A DNA stretch of 61,879 bases, taken from contig NVXK01000004.1 of NCBI GenBank assembly GCA_002733905.1, forward strand, positions 1 to 61,879, read 5' to 3'. The DNA is from Robiginitomaculum sp. GTDB taxonomy: Bacteria > Pseudomonadota > Alphaproteobacteria > Caulobacterales > Maricaulaceae. How positions within the stretch are numbered: position 1 is the stretch's first letter; each line of letters begins with the position of its first letter. Made by a program: the position numbers and the translations under genes. Below are positions 35,123 to 43,380 of this stretch, in pieces. The notes beneath the pieces were generated by a model. The model was not told the DNA's origin, ran no database searches, and saw only the letters and a program-made list of their open reading frames with translations.

Positions 35123-36070
35123 ATGTCACTACCCGAAATACTGCAAAATTTAGAGCTTCCCGTCATTGGCGCACCTTTGTTTATCGTGTCAGGCCCAGAG
35201 CTTGTAATTGCACAATGCAAAGCGGGAATCGTTGGGTCATTCCCTGCGCTAAATGCACGTCCTGCAGAGGAGCTGGAAAAATGGATCATCCGCATCAAAG
35301 CGGAACTTGCAGAATACCAAGCCGCTAACCCAGATAAAAAAGTAGCGCCATTCGCCGTTAATCAAATCTGTCATGCCTCTAATGATAGATTACAACACGA
35401 CATGGAAGTCTGTGTGCGCCAACAAGTGCCGATTGTCATTACCTCACTACGTCCACCAAAGGCTGTTATTGACGCTGTGCATTCTTATGGCGGTATCGTC
35501 TTGCATGATGTTATCAATATTCGTCATACGAAAAAAGCCCTTGCAGAAGGCGCAGACGGTATCATTGCTGTATGTGCTGGTGCTGGTGGACATGCTGGCC
35601 AATTATCGCCTTTCGCACTGGTTCCTGAAATTCGCGCTTTCCATGATGGGCCGCTCTTGTGTTCAGGATCTATTACGACAGGTGGCAGTGTTTTGGGCGC
35701 GCAAGCAATTGGTGCGGATCTGGGTTATATCGGGACTCGTTTTATTGCGACTCAAGAAGCAAATGCCCCTGATGAATACAAACAAATGATTGTTGATTCT
35801 GCTGGTGATGACATTGTGTACTCATCTTTGTTTACAGGGATTTCTGGGAATTACCTTAAAGGCTCAATCAGCAAAGCTGGCTTGGATCCAGATCAGTTAG
35901 AAAGTGCGGATAAAACGTCGATGAATTTTGGATCATCCGACGCAAAAGCATGGAAAGACATTTGGGGTTCTGGGCAAGGGGTTGGCAGTATTCATGCAAT
36001 TCCAACGGTTGCTGAAGTTGTCGAGCAAATGAAAAAAGAATACGCCGCAGCAAAAGCACGTATCGCCTAA
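35123..36070 (+). CDS. Nitronate monooxygenase family FMN enzyme
   Basis: 315-aa TIM-barrel flavoprotein of the 2-nitropropane dioxygenase/NMO family, oxidising nitronates with O2. Signatures: PVIGAPLFIVSGPELVIAQCKAGIVG at the start, SLRPPKAVIDAVHSYG, ADGIIAVCAGAGGHAGQLS (containing the catalytic-type His of AGGHAG) and GADLGYIGTRFIATQEAN. Starts 9 bp after the M20 gene and is probably cotranscribed. Some NMO-family members serve other FMN-dependent reactions, so substrate is uncertain. Confidence 0.88.
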   Translation: MSLPEILQNLELPVIGAPLFIVSGPELVIAQCKAGIVGSFPALNARPAEELEKWIIRIKAELAEYQAANPDKKVAPFAVNQICHASNDRLQHDMEVCVRQQVPIVITSLRPPKAVIDAVHSYGGIVLHDVINIRHTKKALAEGADGIIAVCAGAGGHAGQLSPFALVPEIRAFHDGPLLCSGSITTGGSVLGAQAIGADLGYIGTRFIATQEANAPDEYKQMIVDSAGDDIVYSSLFTGISGNYLKGSISKAGLDPDQLESADKTSMNFGSSDAKAWKDIWGSGQGVGSIHAIPTVAEVVEQMKKEYAAAKARIA

Positions 36071-36199
36071 GCTTTTGTATTGGCTTCGTTACCAACTTAC
36101 CTGTAATTATGCCTCAATCGTTAAGCTTTTGCCATAGGTAACGGAAACCTACTGTAAAAGCACTGCATTGTTGGTTGCGTTTTCGTCTGTGTTAATGTT

Positions 36200-36215
36200 A
36201 TTAACAATAGTTAAT
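36200..36215. promoter_or_regulatory. Inverted repeat upstream of the OmpA-like gene
   Basis: ATTAAC AATA GTTAAT, a 6-bp-arm dyad, about 30 bp before the start of the OmpA-like gene in a 174-bp non-coding gap. It could be an operator; the TTAA spacing does not fit the CtrA consensus. Low support. Confidence 0.3.
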
Positions 36216-36244
36216 ATGAATCGATATCCATACAGGGGGAGATT

Positions 36245-37342
36245 ATGGGAAGTTTTGGTAAGTGGCTTACTGGCTTTATTATTCTAGCTATTGCCGCGCT
36301 TATTCTTGAATTATTCACACCATGGGGTGCGAAAGCAAACTCGGCGGCAATGGGTAATTCAGTTTCAACGGCTTTGAATGATGGCGGGTTTAAGAACGTG
36401 ACATCTGCTATGGCTGGTAATGTCGCGAAACTTAGCGGCGTGGTGACAAGTGCAGACGCAAGGAGCAATGCAATTACTGCTGCTGAAAATGCACAGTGTG
36501 AAAAATGCACAAACCGTGAAAGCGGGAAACGCTGGCATGAAGTTGACGGCACAGATATCAATGTCGTGAAGCCTGTTGTTACGGTTAGCCCTTACACGTT
36601 AACGGGCGAACGGACTGATGATGGCGGCATTGTATTGAATGGCTATGTCCATGATGATGATGCCAAGGCAGCATTACTTATGGCGGCAGAGAAAGCCTTT
36701 CCTGGCAAAGTGACCGATAACAAGGTAAGAATCGGGCACGGCGCTCCGACAGAAAACTGGTTGGCGATTGCGACGGCAAATATGGCTGGACTTTCAAACC
36801 TTGATACGGGCCGTTTTACCATGAAAGATATGGATTGGACGCTTGCAGGCAAAGCAAGCAGCGTTGCTATTCGTTCAAGAGTAAATTCTAGTGTCGATAG
36901 TCTTGGTGTTTCCACCAATATTAGTGTGGACAATGCTGTTGCTGAAAACGTTGGCCAAATCAAAGACGGGAATGTGTGTCAGCAAACATTTGATCGCCTT
37001 AAAGGTGGTACTAAAATTCAATTTGCCTCAGGAAGTGCGGAAATCACAGATACTGAGAGTTTGAAATTGCTCAGTGATCTTGCTGCAGCTGCCCAACAAT
37101 GTTCTAGCTTTAATATTACGATTGCAGGGCATACAGATTCTACGGGTATTGCAGAAAGCAATCGTGTGTTGAGCGAGAGTCGTGCAACAGCTGTTGCCGA
37201 TGTTCTATTTACAAGCGGGGTTGTGCAAACTCAACTCTTTACACGTGGTTACGGACAAGATCGTCCTGTAGCAACGAATGGTACACGTGAGGGTCGCACC
37301 CAAAATCGTCGTATCGAATTCACAATTACTAAGTCTAAATAA
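36245..37342 (+). CDS. OmpA-family envelope protein with N-terminal membrane anchor and BON-like domain
   Basis: 365 aa. One N-terminal membrane segment (about 6-24, WLTGFIILAIAALILELF), uncleaved in appearance. Residues about 30-200 contain two BON-like repeats (NGYVHDDDAKAALLMAAEKAFPG; the first carries CEKC). The C-terminal OmpA peptidoglycan-binding domain has IQFASGSAEI, IAGHTDSTGIAESN, LSESRATAV, RGYGQDRPVATN and TREGRTQNRRIEF. The layout resembles mycobacterial ArfA/OmpATb. GGGGGAG precedes the ATG. The next gene follows 11 bp later and encodes another anchored envelope protein, so they likely form a unit. Confidence 0.85.
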   Translation: MGSFGKWLTGFIILAIAALILELFTPWGAKANSAAMGNSVSTALNDGGFKNVTSAMAGNVAKLSGVVTSADARSNAITAAENAQCEKCTNRESGKRWHEVDGTDINVVKPVVTVSPYTLTGERTDDGGIVLNGYVHDDDAKAALLMAAEKAFPGKVTDNKVRIGHGAPTENWLAIATANMAGLSNLDTGRFTMKDMDWTLAGKASSVAIRSRVNSSVDSLGVSTNISVDNAVAENVGQIKDGNVCQQTFDRLKGGTKIQFASGSAEITDTESLKLLSDLAAAAQQCSSFNITIAGHTDSTGIAESNRVLSESRATAVADVLFTSGVVQTQLFTRGYGQDRPVATNGTREGRTQNRRIEFTITKSK

Positions 37343-37353
37343 GGGGAAATCTC

Positions 37354-38430
37354 ATGGACAATATTATTTCTTACATTACTTGTTTTGGTTGGATACCTCA
37401 TCTGCTAATGGGTCTCCTTGGTCTTCTTCTTGGCTGGCTCCTTTTTAGAGGCAAAGTACAAACTGGCGATTTAAATATTGAGGGTGAAGGTCAACTTCGC
37501 GCTGAATCAGATGGCCTTCGTACACGTATCAATGATCTTGAAGGCCGTGTTGGGCGTCGTGACGTAACAATCACAGGTCTAGAATCACAAATGAATGCGG
37601 GTGGTGAAGTTGCATCAGATGACGATGACAGCTACGCGCTTGAATGGCGCAACCGTTATCTTGCGGCACGTGTGAAATATCTTGAAGGTCGTATCGTTGA
37701 TACACCAGCGCCTAAGAAAAAAGCTGCACCTAAAAAGAAAGTAGCACCAAAGAAAAAACCTGTAGCGAAAAAAGCAGCCGTGAAAAAACCACAAGTGCTT
37801 TATAAAACTGCATCTGATGGCAAGCCTGATGACCTTAAGCTTATTTCTGGTGTTGGTCCAAAACTAGAGAAACTTCTCAATAAAAACGGTGTTTATTATT
37901 TCCGTCAAATTGCCAACTGGAATAAAGGCAATGTGAAAATGGTAAATGACAAGCTAGACGCATTTCCTGGTCGTATTGAACGCGATGAATGGGTGCGCCA
38001 AGCGAAAGGTCTCGCAAAAACGAAGACAGCGAAGCCTGTGGCCAAAGCCAAAGCAGCCAGTGCGAAAAAGGCAGTTGTTAAGAAAGCTCCTGCGAAAAAA
38101 GCAGCGTCTAAGCCAACTGATATGGATAAGTATTTTGCCAATGTTCGTAAATATGATCCAAAAGCAAATCGGACTATTGTTGAAAACATTGTTAAACATT
38201 GTGGTATTTCTCTTCGCTCACGTGACGCTTCATTGGTTGCATGTTCTGACGAAAAAGAGCTGGACCGTGTTGTTAAAAACTTCTGTACAAAGAAGCTTGG
38301 CATGACATCGAAACAAAAAGAAACAGTTGCAGGTGTATGTACGCAAATGAAACCAGACCGTTTCAAAAACCGCGTAACATTCTACTATCTGTGTGCTAAA
38401 TCTGCACGCAAACTTGCAATGTTCAAGTAA
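37354..38430 (+). CDS. Membrane-anchored helix-hairpin-helix / DUF2853 fusion protein
   Basis: 358 aa. N-terminal membrane segment (about 13-32, GLLGLLLGWLLFRG), short coiled-coil-like part (about 45-110), Lys/Ala/Pro-rich linker with PKKK repeats (about 117-145), a helix-hairpin-helix domain (about 160-195, LKLISGVGPKLEKLLNKNG), a second Lys/Ala linker, and a C-terminal DUF2853-like domain (about 255-325, KYFANVRKYDPKA, LGMTSKQKETVAGVC). Cationic linkers and an HHH next to a membrane anchor suggest the protein may hold a nucleic acid or other polyanion at the membrane; this is inference. Cotranscribed with the OmpA-like gene and followed by a terminator. Confidence 0.8.
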   Translation: MDNIISYITCFGWIPHLLMGLLGLLLGWLLFRGKVQTGDLNIEGEGQLRAESDGLRTRINDLEGRVGRRDVTITGLESQMNAGGEVASDDDDSYALEWRNRYLAARVKYLEGRIVDTPAPKKKAAPKKKVAPKKKPVAKKAAVKKPQVLYKTASDGKPDDLKLISGVGPKLEKLLNKNGVYYFRQIANWNKGNVKMVNDKLDAFPGRIERDEWVRQAKGLAKTKTAKPVAKAKAASAKKAVVKKAPAKKAASKPTDMDKYFANVRKYDPKANRTIVENIVKHCGISLRSRDASLVACSDEKELDRVVKNFCTKKLGMTSKQKETVAGVCTQMKPDRFKNRVTFYYLCAKSARKLAMFK

Positions 38431-38457
38431 CACTCCTCTACACAAAAGTGTATAGAA

Positions 38458-38489
38458 AGGCTCGCCGTTCTGGCGGGCCTATTTTTTTG
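38458..38489 (+). terminator. Intrinsic terminator after the HHH/DUF2853 gene
   Basis: Stem AGGCTCGCC / GGCGGGCCT (one G-U-type mismatch pair) with a GTTCT loop, followed by ATTTTTTT. It closes the OmpA-like/HHH transcription unit. Confidence 0.82.
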
Positions 38490-38565
38490 CCAAAATAAAA
38501 CTTGAATACAAAATAGCATAAGGGAGTTTTATCCACGGTGGGGTGTTGGGCCCCATAGTGGCGAA

Positions 38566-38988
38566 ATGAAACTTTCTAAGCCACAACAATACCCAAAAAT
38601 AAAATCACGCACTCACAGGTGGGCATGGCGCTCTTTTACGCCATCTGAAATGGCTTGCCCGCATTGTGGCGAAATATATGACTGGCCAGAATTTATGACG
38701 CGTTTACAGGCTGCGCGTGACCGCAATGGGAATCCATTTGTGATTAACTCTGCTCATCGGTGCGGTTTACACAATGCCCGTGTAGGCGGCGCGCCATTAT
38801 CCCAACATTTGAAACTCGCTGTTGATATTAGCCTTAAAGGACATGATCGGCACATCCTATACCAAAATTGCAAAGAGGCGGGATTTACAGGGTTTGGATT
38901 TTATACATCATTTTTACATGTCGACCTTGGGCGAAGACGTCATTGGTTCGGAAATCAGAAAGCAAAACAATTATGGCAAATTTATTAG
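38566..38988 (+). CDS. Phage-type M15 peptidase (putative endolysin)
   Basis: 140-aa peptidase M15-family (D-Ala-D-Ala carboxypeptidase-like) protein, of the short phage-borne kind. Features: SFTPSEMACPHCGE, INSAHRCGLHNARVGGAP and the zinc motif SQHLKLAVDIS (His and Asp ligands), and the last His in FLHVDLG. It would cut the peptide crossbridge of peptidoglycan. No signal peptide, consistent with export through a holin. It overlaps the next gene, which encodes a holin-like protein, and there are no other phage genes beside it. Start chosen as the first ATG; no strong ribosome site. Confidence 0.82.
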   Translation: MKLSKPQQYPKIKSRTHRWAWRSFTPSEMACPHCGEIYDWPEFMTRLQAARDRNGNPFVINSAHRCGLHNARVGGAPLSQHLKLAVDISLKGHDRHILYQNCKEAGFTGFGFYTSFLHVDLGRRRHWFGNQKAKQLWQIY

Positions 38989-39443
38989 GCTTGGGATTAG
39001 ACGCGGCTGCAGGCGGCGTATTCGGGATTATTGGCACTGGTCTTGGACGAGTCGCGGGTTATTTCGAACGTAAACAATCATTTGTGCAAGAGGAGAAACG
39101 CTGGGGGCATGAATTAAAGCTCCATGAATTACAGATGAAAGCCCACAAGCAAGAAACCGAAATGGAACTTGCGATCGAAGCCCAGAAGGGCAGTTGGAAA
39201 GGCTTGGAAGCATCTTTGCACGCAGATGCCAACACGGGCATTGCCAGCAAATGGGTTATCAATATTTTGCGTTTGGTGCGACCCGTTCTCACACTGTTAT
39301 TGTGGCTAATTACTGGCTGGATTTTTTCAAAAACCCAAGACAGTACGATTGCAAGTTCAGCTGTATTTGCGGCTACAGCGTCGACGCTATGGTGGTTTGG
39401 TGACCGAGCGCCTAAGCCTAAATTGTCAAATACTGTTCTGTGA
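38973..39443 (+). CDS. Putative phage-type holin-like protein
   Basis: 156 aa from ATG at 38973 (the upstream frame from 38868 overlaps the M15 gene in another frame and looks artefactual). It has a Gly-rich start (GLGLDAAAGGVFGIIGTGLG), a charged, helical middle (about 28-75), and two C-terminal membrane helices (about 90-113 VLTLLLWLITGWIF and 120-140). Overlap with the M15 endolysin and this topology suggest a holin/lysis partner resembling the GTA-type three-helix holins, but I cannot confirm the family. Confidence 0.6.
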   Translation: MANLLGLGLDAAAGGVFGIIGTGLGRVAGYFERKQSFVQEEKRWGHELKLHELQMKAHKQETEMELAIEAQKGSWKGLEASLHADANTGIASKWVINILRLVRPVLTLLLWLITGWIFSKTQDSTIASSAVFAATASTLWWFGDRAPKPKLSNTVL

Positions 39444-39455
39444 TATGTGAACGCT

Positions 39456-40622
39456 TTATATTTCTAATGCGGTCGCGGTAAGGGCATAGGTCACAATAGC
39501 GGCCATGATCATGAACAATATAAACCAGTATAAAAACCCGCCCATCAACGTCGTCCAGACAGTTTTAATCCATCCGCGCTTGAACATATGTTTTATGGAA
39601 AGCATGAAATATATGCTCATAAAACTAAACAGGCCTAATGCCGAGCCAAGTCCTGACAAAAGTTGAGATGCGCTAATTGTTATGAGTATGCCTAAGAACA
39701 GGGCGGACTGTAAATAGATTGCGTGTATCAAATGATCAATCAAAAGGGCTTTCGGCCCAGAATTAAAGAACCAGCCAAGTAGCATAGCAAATGGAACCAT
39801 CAAAAACATTGCCCTCGGCAGCCATGTATTGACGGTACTATTAAATGATTTCGGGTTGGAGAGGACTTTACGAATAATTTTTTCAGACTGATCAAAACCC
39901 AAATTTAGGTCTAATGCAGTATTACTGTTGCGTGTGTTCGGCCTCACGAAATTATTCAGTTCTTCGTCGGTGAGTTTGTAAATTTCTTTATCTTGGGTGA
40001 AAAACTTAACCTGTAGCTCGAAATCTGTGAAATTCAGGCTGGCTTGATTGTCCGCGCCTGTTCTTCCAATACTGATAACAATGTCATCAATTTCTTCTTT
40101 AGCAAGGTCTTCGGAGTTCTCCTCCGTGTCAACGATATCTGGAATATCCGTTGCCAATTGCGATTGAGTTTGTGCTTTATCTTTTGGTGACACTTCAAAG
40201 CTTATGAAATGTGTGTTGGATACAGACATAAATGTAAAAAACAAAATACTCACGACAAGATAGGTACGAATCGGAGACGAGTAACGTGTGCGCGCACCAT
40301 CTGCATATTGACGGGCAATCTTACCTGGCTTGAATATAAGGGCGCCGAATGTTTTCCACATCCGCGATTCGAACGAAAAAATTCCGCCAAGTGTGTCTGC
40401 GATCAACGCAAAAAGAGAACGCCGCATATCATCATTTTTCTGACCGCAATTTGGGCAAAATGCATCTGACACAGCAGTATTACACGAGAGACAATGCGTA
40501 TATGGTATTATTTCTTGGCGTTTATTGTTCTTTTTTTTGCTTTTGACTTTTGTTGTTTTACGGTTTTTTATGTCTAAACTAGCAAAGGCCAAAGCTTCTT
40601 CTTCTAAGTCCATCCCCGTCAT
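39456..40622 (-). CDS. DUF3667-like membrane protein with N-terminal zinc ribbon
   Basis: About 388 aa. N-terminal zinc-ribbon-like pair HCLSCNTAVSDAFCPNCGQK, then DMRRSLFALIADTLGGIFSFESRMWKTF and RPGK-type motif (KPGKIARQYADGARTRYSSPIRTYL), the DUF3667 pattern. Membrane helices near 130 and four near the C-terminus; a soluble, Asp/Glu-rich loop (about 150-260) lies between. Starts at 40622 or 40613 are likelier than 40664, because the longer frame's first codon overlaps the palindrome at 40660. Function unknown. Confidence 0.75.
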   Translation of the reverse strand: MTGMDLEEEALAFASLDIKNRKTTKVKSKKKNNKRQEIIPYTHCLSCNTAVSDAFCPNCGQKNDDMRRSLFALIADTLGGIFSFESRMWKTFGALIFKPGKIARQYADGARTRYSSPIRTYLVVSILFFTFMSVSNTHFISFEVSPKDKAQTQSQLATDIPDIVDTEENSEDLAKEEIDDIVISIGRTGADNQASLNFTDFELQVKFFTQDKEIYKLTDEELNNFVRPNTRNSNTALDLNLGFDQSEKIIRKVLSNPKSFNSTVNTWLPRAMFLMVPFAMLLGWFFNSGPKALLIDHLIHAIYLQSALFLGILITISASQLLSGLGSALGLFSFMSIYFMLSIKHMFKRGWIKTVWTTLMGGFLYWFILFMIMAAIVTYALTATALEI

Positions 40623-40659
40623 CCCATCAAATACCCATGTGAATACATTTTTGTATATA

Positions 40660-40673
40660 TGCAATTAATTGCA
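40660..40673. promoter_or_regulatory. Palindromic operator candidate upstream of the SDR/acyl-CoA dehydrogenase operon
   Basis: TGCAATTAATTGCA, a perfect 14-bp palindrome, between the divergent DUF3667 gene and the first SDR gene, about 60 bp before the SDR start. Position and symmetry fit a repressor (TetR- or LacI-type) site, but no regulator gene is nearby. Confidence 0.45.
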
Positions 40674-40732
40674 CATTAGCGATTGTGTTGCCCGAATACT
40701 TAGTTATCATGGAAAAAAAGGAGAAACACAAT

Positions 40733-41536
40733 ATGGTTTCAGGACAAAGCGTCGCAATAACAGGCGCAGCCGGGGGAATAGGGCGCGCAATAGCAGAAAA
40801 ATGCATTGCCGCTGGCGCCAAAGTAGCCATTAGCGATATTAATGAAGAGCTTGTAAATCAAACGGCTAAAGAAATCGGCGCTAGCCCATTTGTGTGTGAT
40901 GTTGCCGATGAAATGGCTGTAAAAGCATTTATTGAGGGCGCAGAGGCCGTAAACGGCCCTATTGATATGTTTGTATCCAATGCAGGTGTTGGCTTCTCTG
41001 ACGAACCGGGCGGTCACGCCGCTGGTGGCTCAAATGAGGGGTGGGAGCTTTCTTGGAAAATCAATACTATGTCAAACGTCTATGCGAGCCGCTATCTGCT
41101 GCCGCAATGGCTAGAGCGCAAAGACGCTGATGTCGCAGGGCGCTTTGTTGTTGTTGCTTCGGCGGCAGGGCTTTTGGCGCAAGTAAATACAGCCTCCTAT
41201 ACGGTTACGAAACATGGGGCCTTGGCCTTTGCTGAATATATGGCGATTATGCATAAAGGCGATAACGTATGTGTGCATTGTATTTGCCCGCAATATGTAC
41301 AGACAAATATGACCAAAGGCATGAAAGTCATCACCGAAGGGCCCGATAAACACATCATGCCTTCTGACGTCGCCAATGCATTGTTTGCAAGCATGGAGAA
41401 GGGGGAATTCCTTGTCCTGCCGCATCCTGTAATTGGTGATTATTTTCAGGCGAAAGCTGCAAACTTTGACCGCTATATTGGCGGCATGTCAAAACAACTT
41501 AGAACGGCGCAAACGCCCGTTGGATTAAAAAAGTGA
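40733..41536 (+). CDS. Short-chain dehydrogenase/reductase
   Basis: 267 aa from the ATG at 40733, which has AAGGAG upstream; the longer frame from 40685 starts with TTG and lacks a ribosome site. Classical SDR: cofactor loop TGAAGGIG, VCDVAD, SNAGVGF, and the catalytic Ser/Tyr/Lys in VVASAAG and SYTVTKHG. The IGDYFQAKA tail suggests the Asp/NAD(H)-like side of the family. First gene of a six-gene operon with a second SDR, an APH kinase and three acyl-CoA dehydrogenases; likely oxidises or reduces a hydroxyacyl intermediate. Confidence 0.9.
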   Translation: MVSGQSVAITGAAGGIGRAIAEKCIAAGAKVAISDINEELVNQTAKEIGASPFVCDVADEMAVKAFIEGAEAVNGPIDMFVSNAGVGFSDEPGGHAAGGSNEGWELSWKINTMSNVYASRYLLPQWLERKDADVAGRFVVVASAAGLLAQVNTASYTVTKHGALAFAEYMAIMHKGDNVCVHCICPQYVQTNMTKGMKVITEGPDKHIMPSDVANALFASMEKGEFLVLPHPVIGDYFQAKAANFDRYIGGMSKQLRTAQTPVGLKK

Positions 41537-41544
41537 GAGAGAAA

Positions 41545-42303
41545 ATGGCAAGATTTGATTTAACAGGAAAAGTAGCCTTAATCGCTGGCGCAAGTCGCGG
41601 TATTGGCGAAGCGATTGCTCACGCTATGGCAGAGCACGGCGCGACAGTGATTTGTGCGTCTCGTAATGTCGAAGATTGTCAAAAGGTCGCAGACGCGATT
41701 GTGGCAAAAGGCGGCATCGCAAGCGCAAAGACGGTTCACCTTGGCCGTATGGCTGATCTTGATGCCGTGATTGCCGACATAGAAAAAGAACATGGGCGGT
41801 TAGATATTTTAGTGAATAACGGCGCGACAAATGTATTTTATGGCCCTGCACATAAATGTCCGGAATCGGCTTATGATAAAACAATGGAAGTCAATGTTAA
41901 GGGGCCTTACTTTTTAAGTGCGGCTGCAATTCCTCTCATGCTGAAAAATGATGGTGGTTCAATCGTAAATGTCGCGAGTATTGATGGTTTACAGCCTGGT
42001 GCTCTGCGTACTGTGTACGGTATGACGAAAGCCGCCGTTATCAATATGACAAAAGGTTTTGCAAAAGAATATGGCAGAAAGGGTATTCGTGTGAATGCGC
42101 TTCTCCCCGGTTTTACCGATACAAAATTAGCATCTGCACTGAAAGAAATGCCAAATTTACAAGCTATGATGGATGAAAACCTTGCAATTCCACGTATGGC
42201 CGCTCCAGAAGAAATGGTTGGGGCCGTTTTATTCTTGGTCTCTGACGAAGCTTCTTATGTCACAGGCCACAGCATGGTCGTCGATGGCGGGATGACAATA
42301 TAA
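41545..42303 (+). CDS. Short-chain dehydrogenase/reductase
   Basis: 252 aa from ATG at 41545 (a GTG at 41533 overlaps the previous gene). Classical SDR of the FabG-like type: GASRGIGEAIA, LVNNGATNVF, IVNVASIDG with the catalytic Ser, VYGMTKAAV with the Tyr-x-x-x-Lys, and C-terminal TGHSMVVDGGMTI. Nine bases after the previous stop, with a GAGAGAG ribosome site. Second dehydrogenase of the operon; substrate probably a hydroxyacyl-CoA by context. Confidence 0.92.
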   Translation: MARFDLTGKVALIAGASRGIGEAIAHAMAEHGATVICASRNVEDCQKVADAIVAKGGIASAKTVHLGRMADLDAVIADIEKEHGRLDILVNNGATNVFYGPAHKCPESAYDKTMEVNVKGPYFLSAAAIPLMLKNDGGSIVNVASIDGLQPGALRTVYGMTKAAVINMTKGFAKEYGRKGIRVNALLPGFTDTKLASALKEMPNLQAMMDENLAIPRMAAPEEMVGAVLFLVSDEASYVTGHSMVVDGGMTI

Positions 42304-43370
42304 TGAGCGTTAACCCAACAATTGATTTGCGCGAGGGCGAAGCTTTCGATCTGGACGCTGTTGACCGTGTTTTGAAACAATCAATTGATGGGTTGAGCGG
42401 AACGCCCGTGTTAAAGCAATATGCGAGTGGCGCGTCTAATCTAACATATGCGCTTGATTACCCTGAACGTCGCTTGGTGTTGCGGCGTCCACCATTTGGC
42501 ACCAAACCTAAATCTGGCCATGACATGTACCGTGAATATCGGGTGATGACGGCGTTAAAGCCAGCATTCCCTGCGGTGCCCGACACCCTCTATTATGTAA
42601 ATACGCCGGATAGTGTTCTGGGGGCTGAATTTTATGTGATGGAGCGTTCCGAAGGTCATCTTATTCACAAAGACATTCCAAAGGAATGGAATTGGGACGA
42701 GGACAAAACGCGGACATTATGTCATAATTTCTTCGACAAGCTGATCGAACTTCACCAAGTCGATTACAAAGCAATCGGTCTCGAAGATTTTGGGCGGCCA
42801 GAGGGCTATGTTGCCCGCCAAATCCATGGTTGGAATAAGCGATACGAAAAAGCATATACACCTGATGTAGATGCATTCGAGGATGTTCGTGATTGGCTCG
42901 CGGCCAATATCCCTGCGAAAGAAAATAGCGGCGCGATTTTACACGGTGATTTCCGTATTGATAATCTCATTTTAGATTTGGATGACCCGACAAAAATTGT
43001 CGCAATTTTGGATTGGGAAATTTCTGCACTTGGTGATCCATTAATGGATTTGGGCAATACGCTCGCATATTGGATCATGCCAACTGACCCTGCGCCAATA
43101 CAAATGCTCAGTCGTCAACCAAGCGGTGCGCCGGGCATGTTAACGCGCAAAGAAATACTTGCATATTACGCCGAGAAAACTGGCGCGGATGTCAATAATT
43201 TCCATTTCTATTATGTGTACGGAATTTTCCGTCTCGCTGTGATTATGCAGCAAATTTACTATCGTTATTATCACGGTCAAACCAAAGATGACCGATTTAA
43301 AACTTACGGCTTAATGGTCAATATATTAGGGGGCGTAGCCCGCGACCGTATTGCTGACGGCGAAATATAA
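42303..43370 (+). CDS. APH-family phosphotransferase, ACAD10/11 kinase-domain-like
   Basis: 355-aa protein-kinase-like fold enzyme. Features: YASGASNLTYALDYPERRLVLRRPP at the nucleotide loop, ILHGDFRIDNLILD (catalytic Asp in HGDF and metal-binding Asn) and ILDWEISALGDPLMDLG (metal-binding Asp). This matches the aminoglycoside-phosphotransferase-like kinase domains of ACAD10/11 and of LvaA, which phosphorylate the hydroxyl of 4-hydroxyacyl-CoA so that an acyl-CoA dehydrogenase-like partner can remove it. Not an antibiotic-resistance gene. Start overlaps the SDR stop by 1 bp (TAATG). Confidence 0.88.
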   Translation: MSVNPTIDLREGEAFDLDAVDRVLKQSIDGLSGTPVLKQYASGASNLTYALDYPERRLVLRRPPFGTKPKSGHDMYREYRVMTALKPAFPAVPDTLYYVNTPDSVLGAEFYVMERSEGHLIHKDIPKEWNWDEDKTRTLCHNFFDKLIELHQVDYKAIGLEDFGRPEGYVARQIHGWNKRYEKAYTPDVDAFEDVRDWLAANIPAKENSGAILHGDFRIDNLILDLDDPTKIVAILDWEISALGDPLMDLGNTLAYWIMPTDPAPIQMLSRQPSGAPGMLTRKEILAYYAEKTGADVNNFHFYYVYGIFRLAVIMQQIYYRYYHGQTKDDRFKTYGLMVNILGGVARDRIADGEI

Positions 43371-43380
43371 GGAGATAAAA

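Noticed and set aside
38529-38537. DnaA-box-like TTATCCACG
   Set aside because: One mismatch to the consensus and a single occurrence with no other boxes or AT-rich unwinding element; not evidence for an origin.
38868-38972. Longer start for the holin-like gene
   Set aside because: The extra 35 residues overlap the M15 gene in another frame and look like shifted coding; the ATG at 38973 gives a natural Gly-rich N-terminus.
42303-43370. Possible aminoglycoside resistance gene
   Set aside because: The APH fold is shared, but its context between SDR and acyl-CoA dehydrogenase genes and its resemblance to ACAD10/11 kinase domains make lipid metabolism much more likely.
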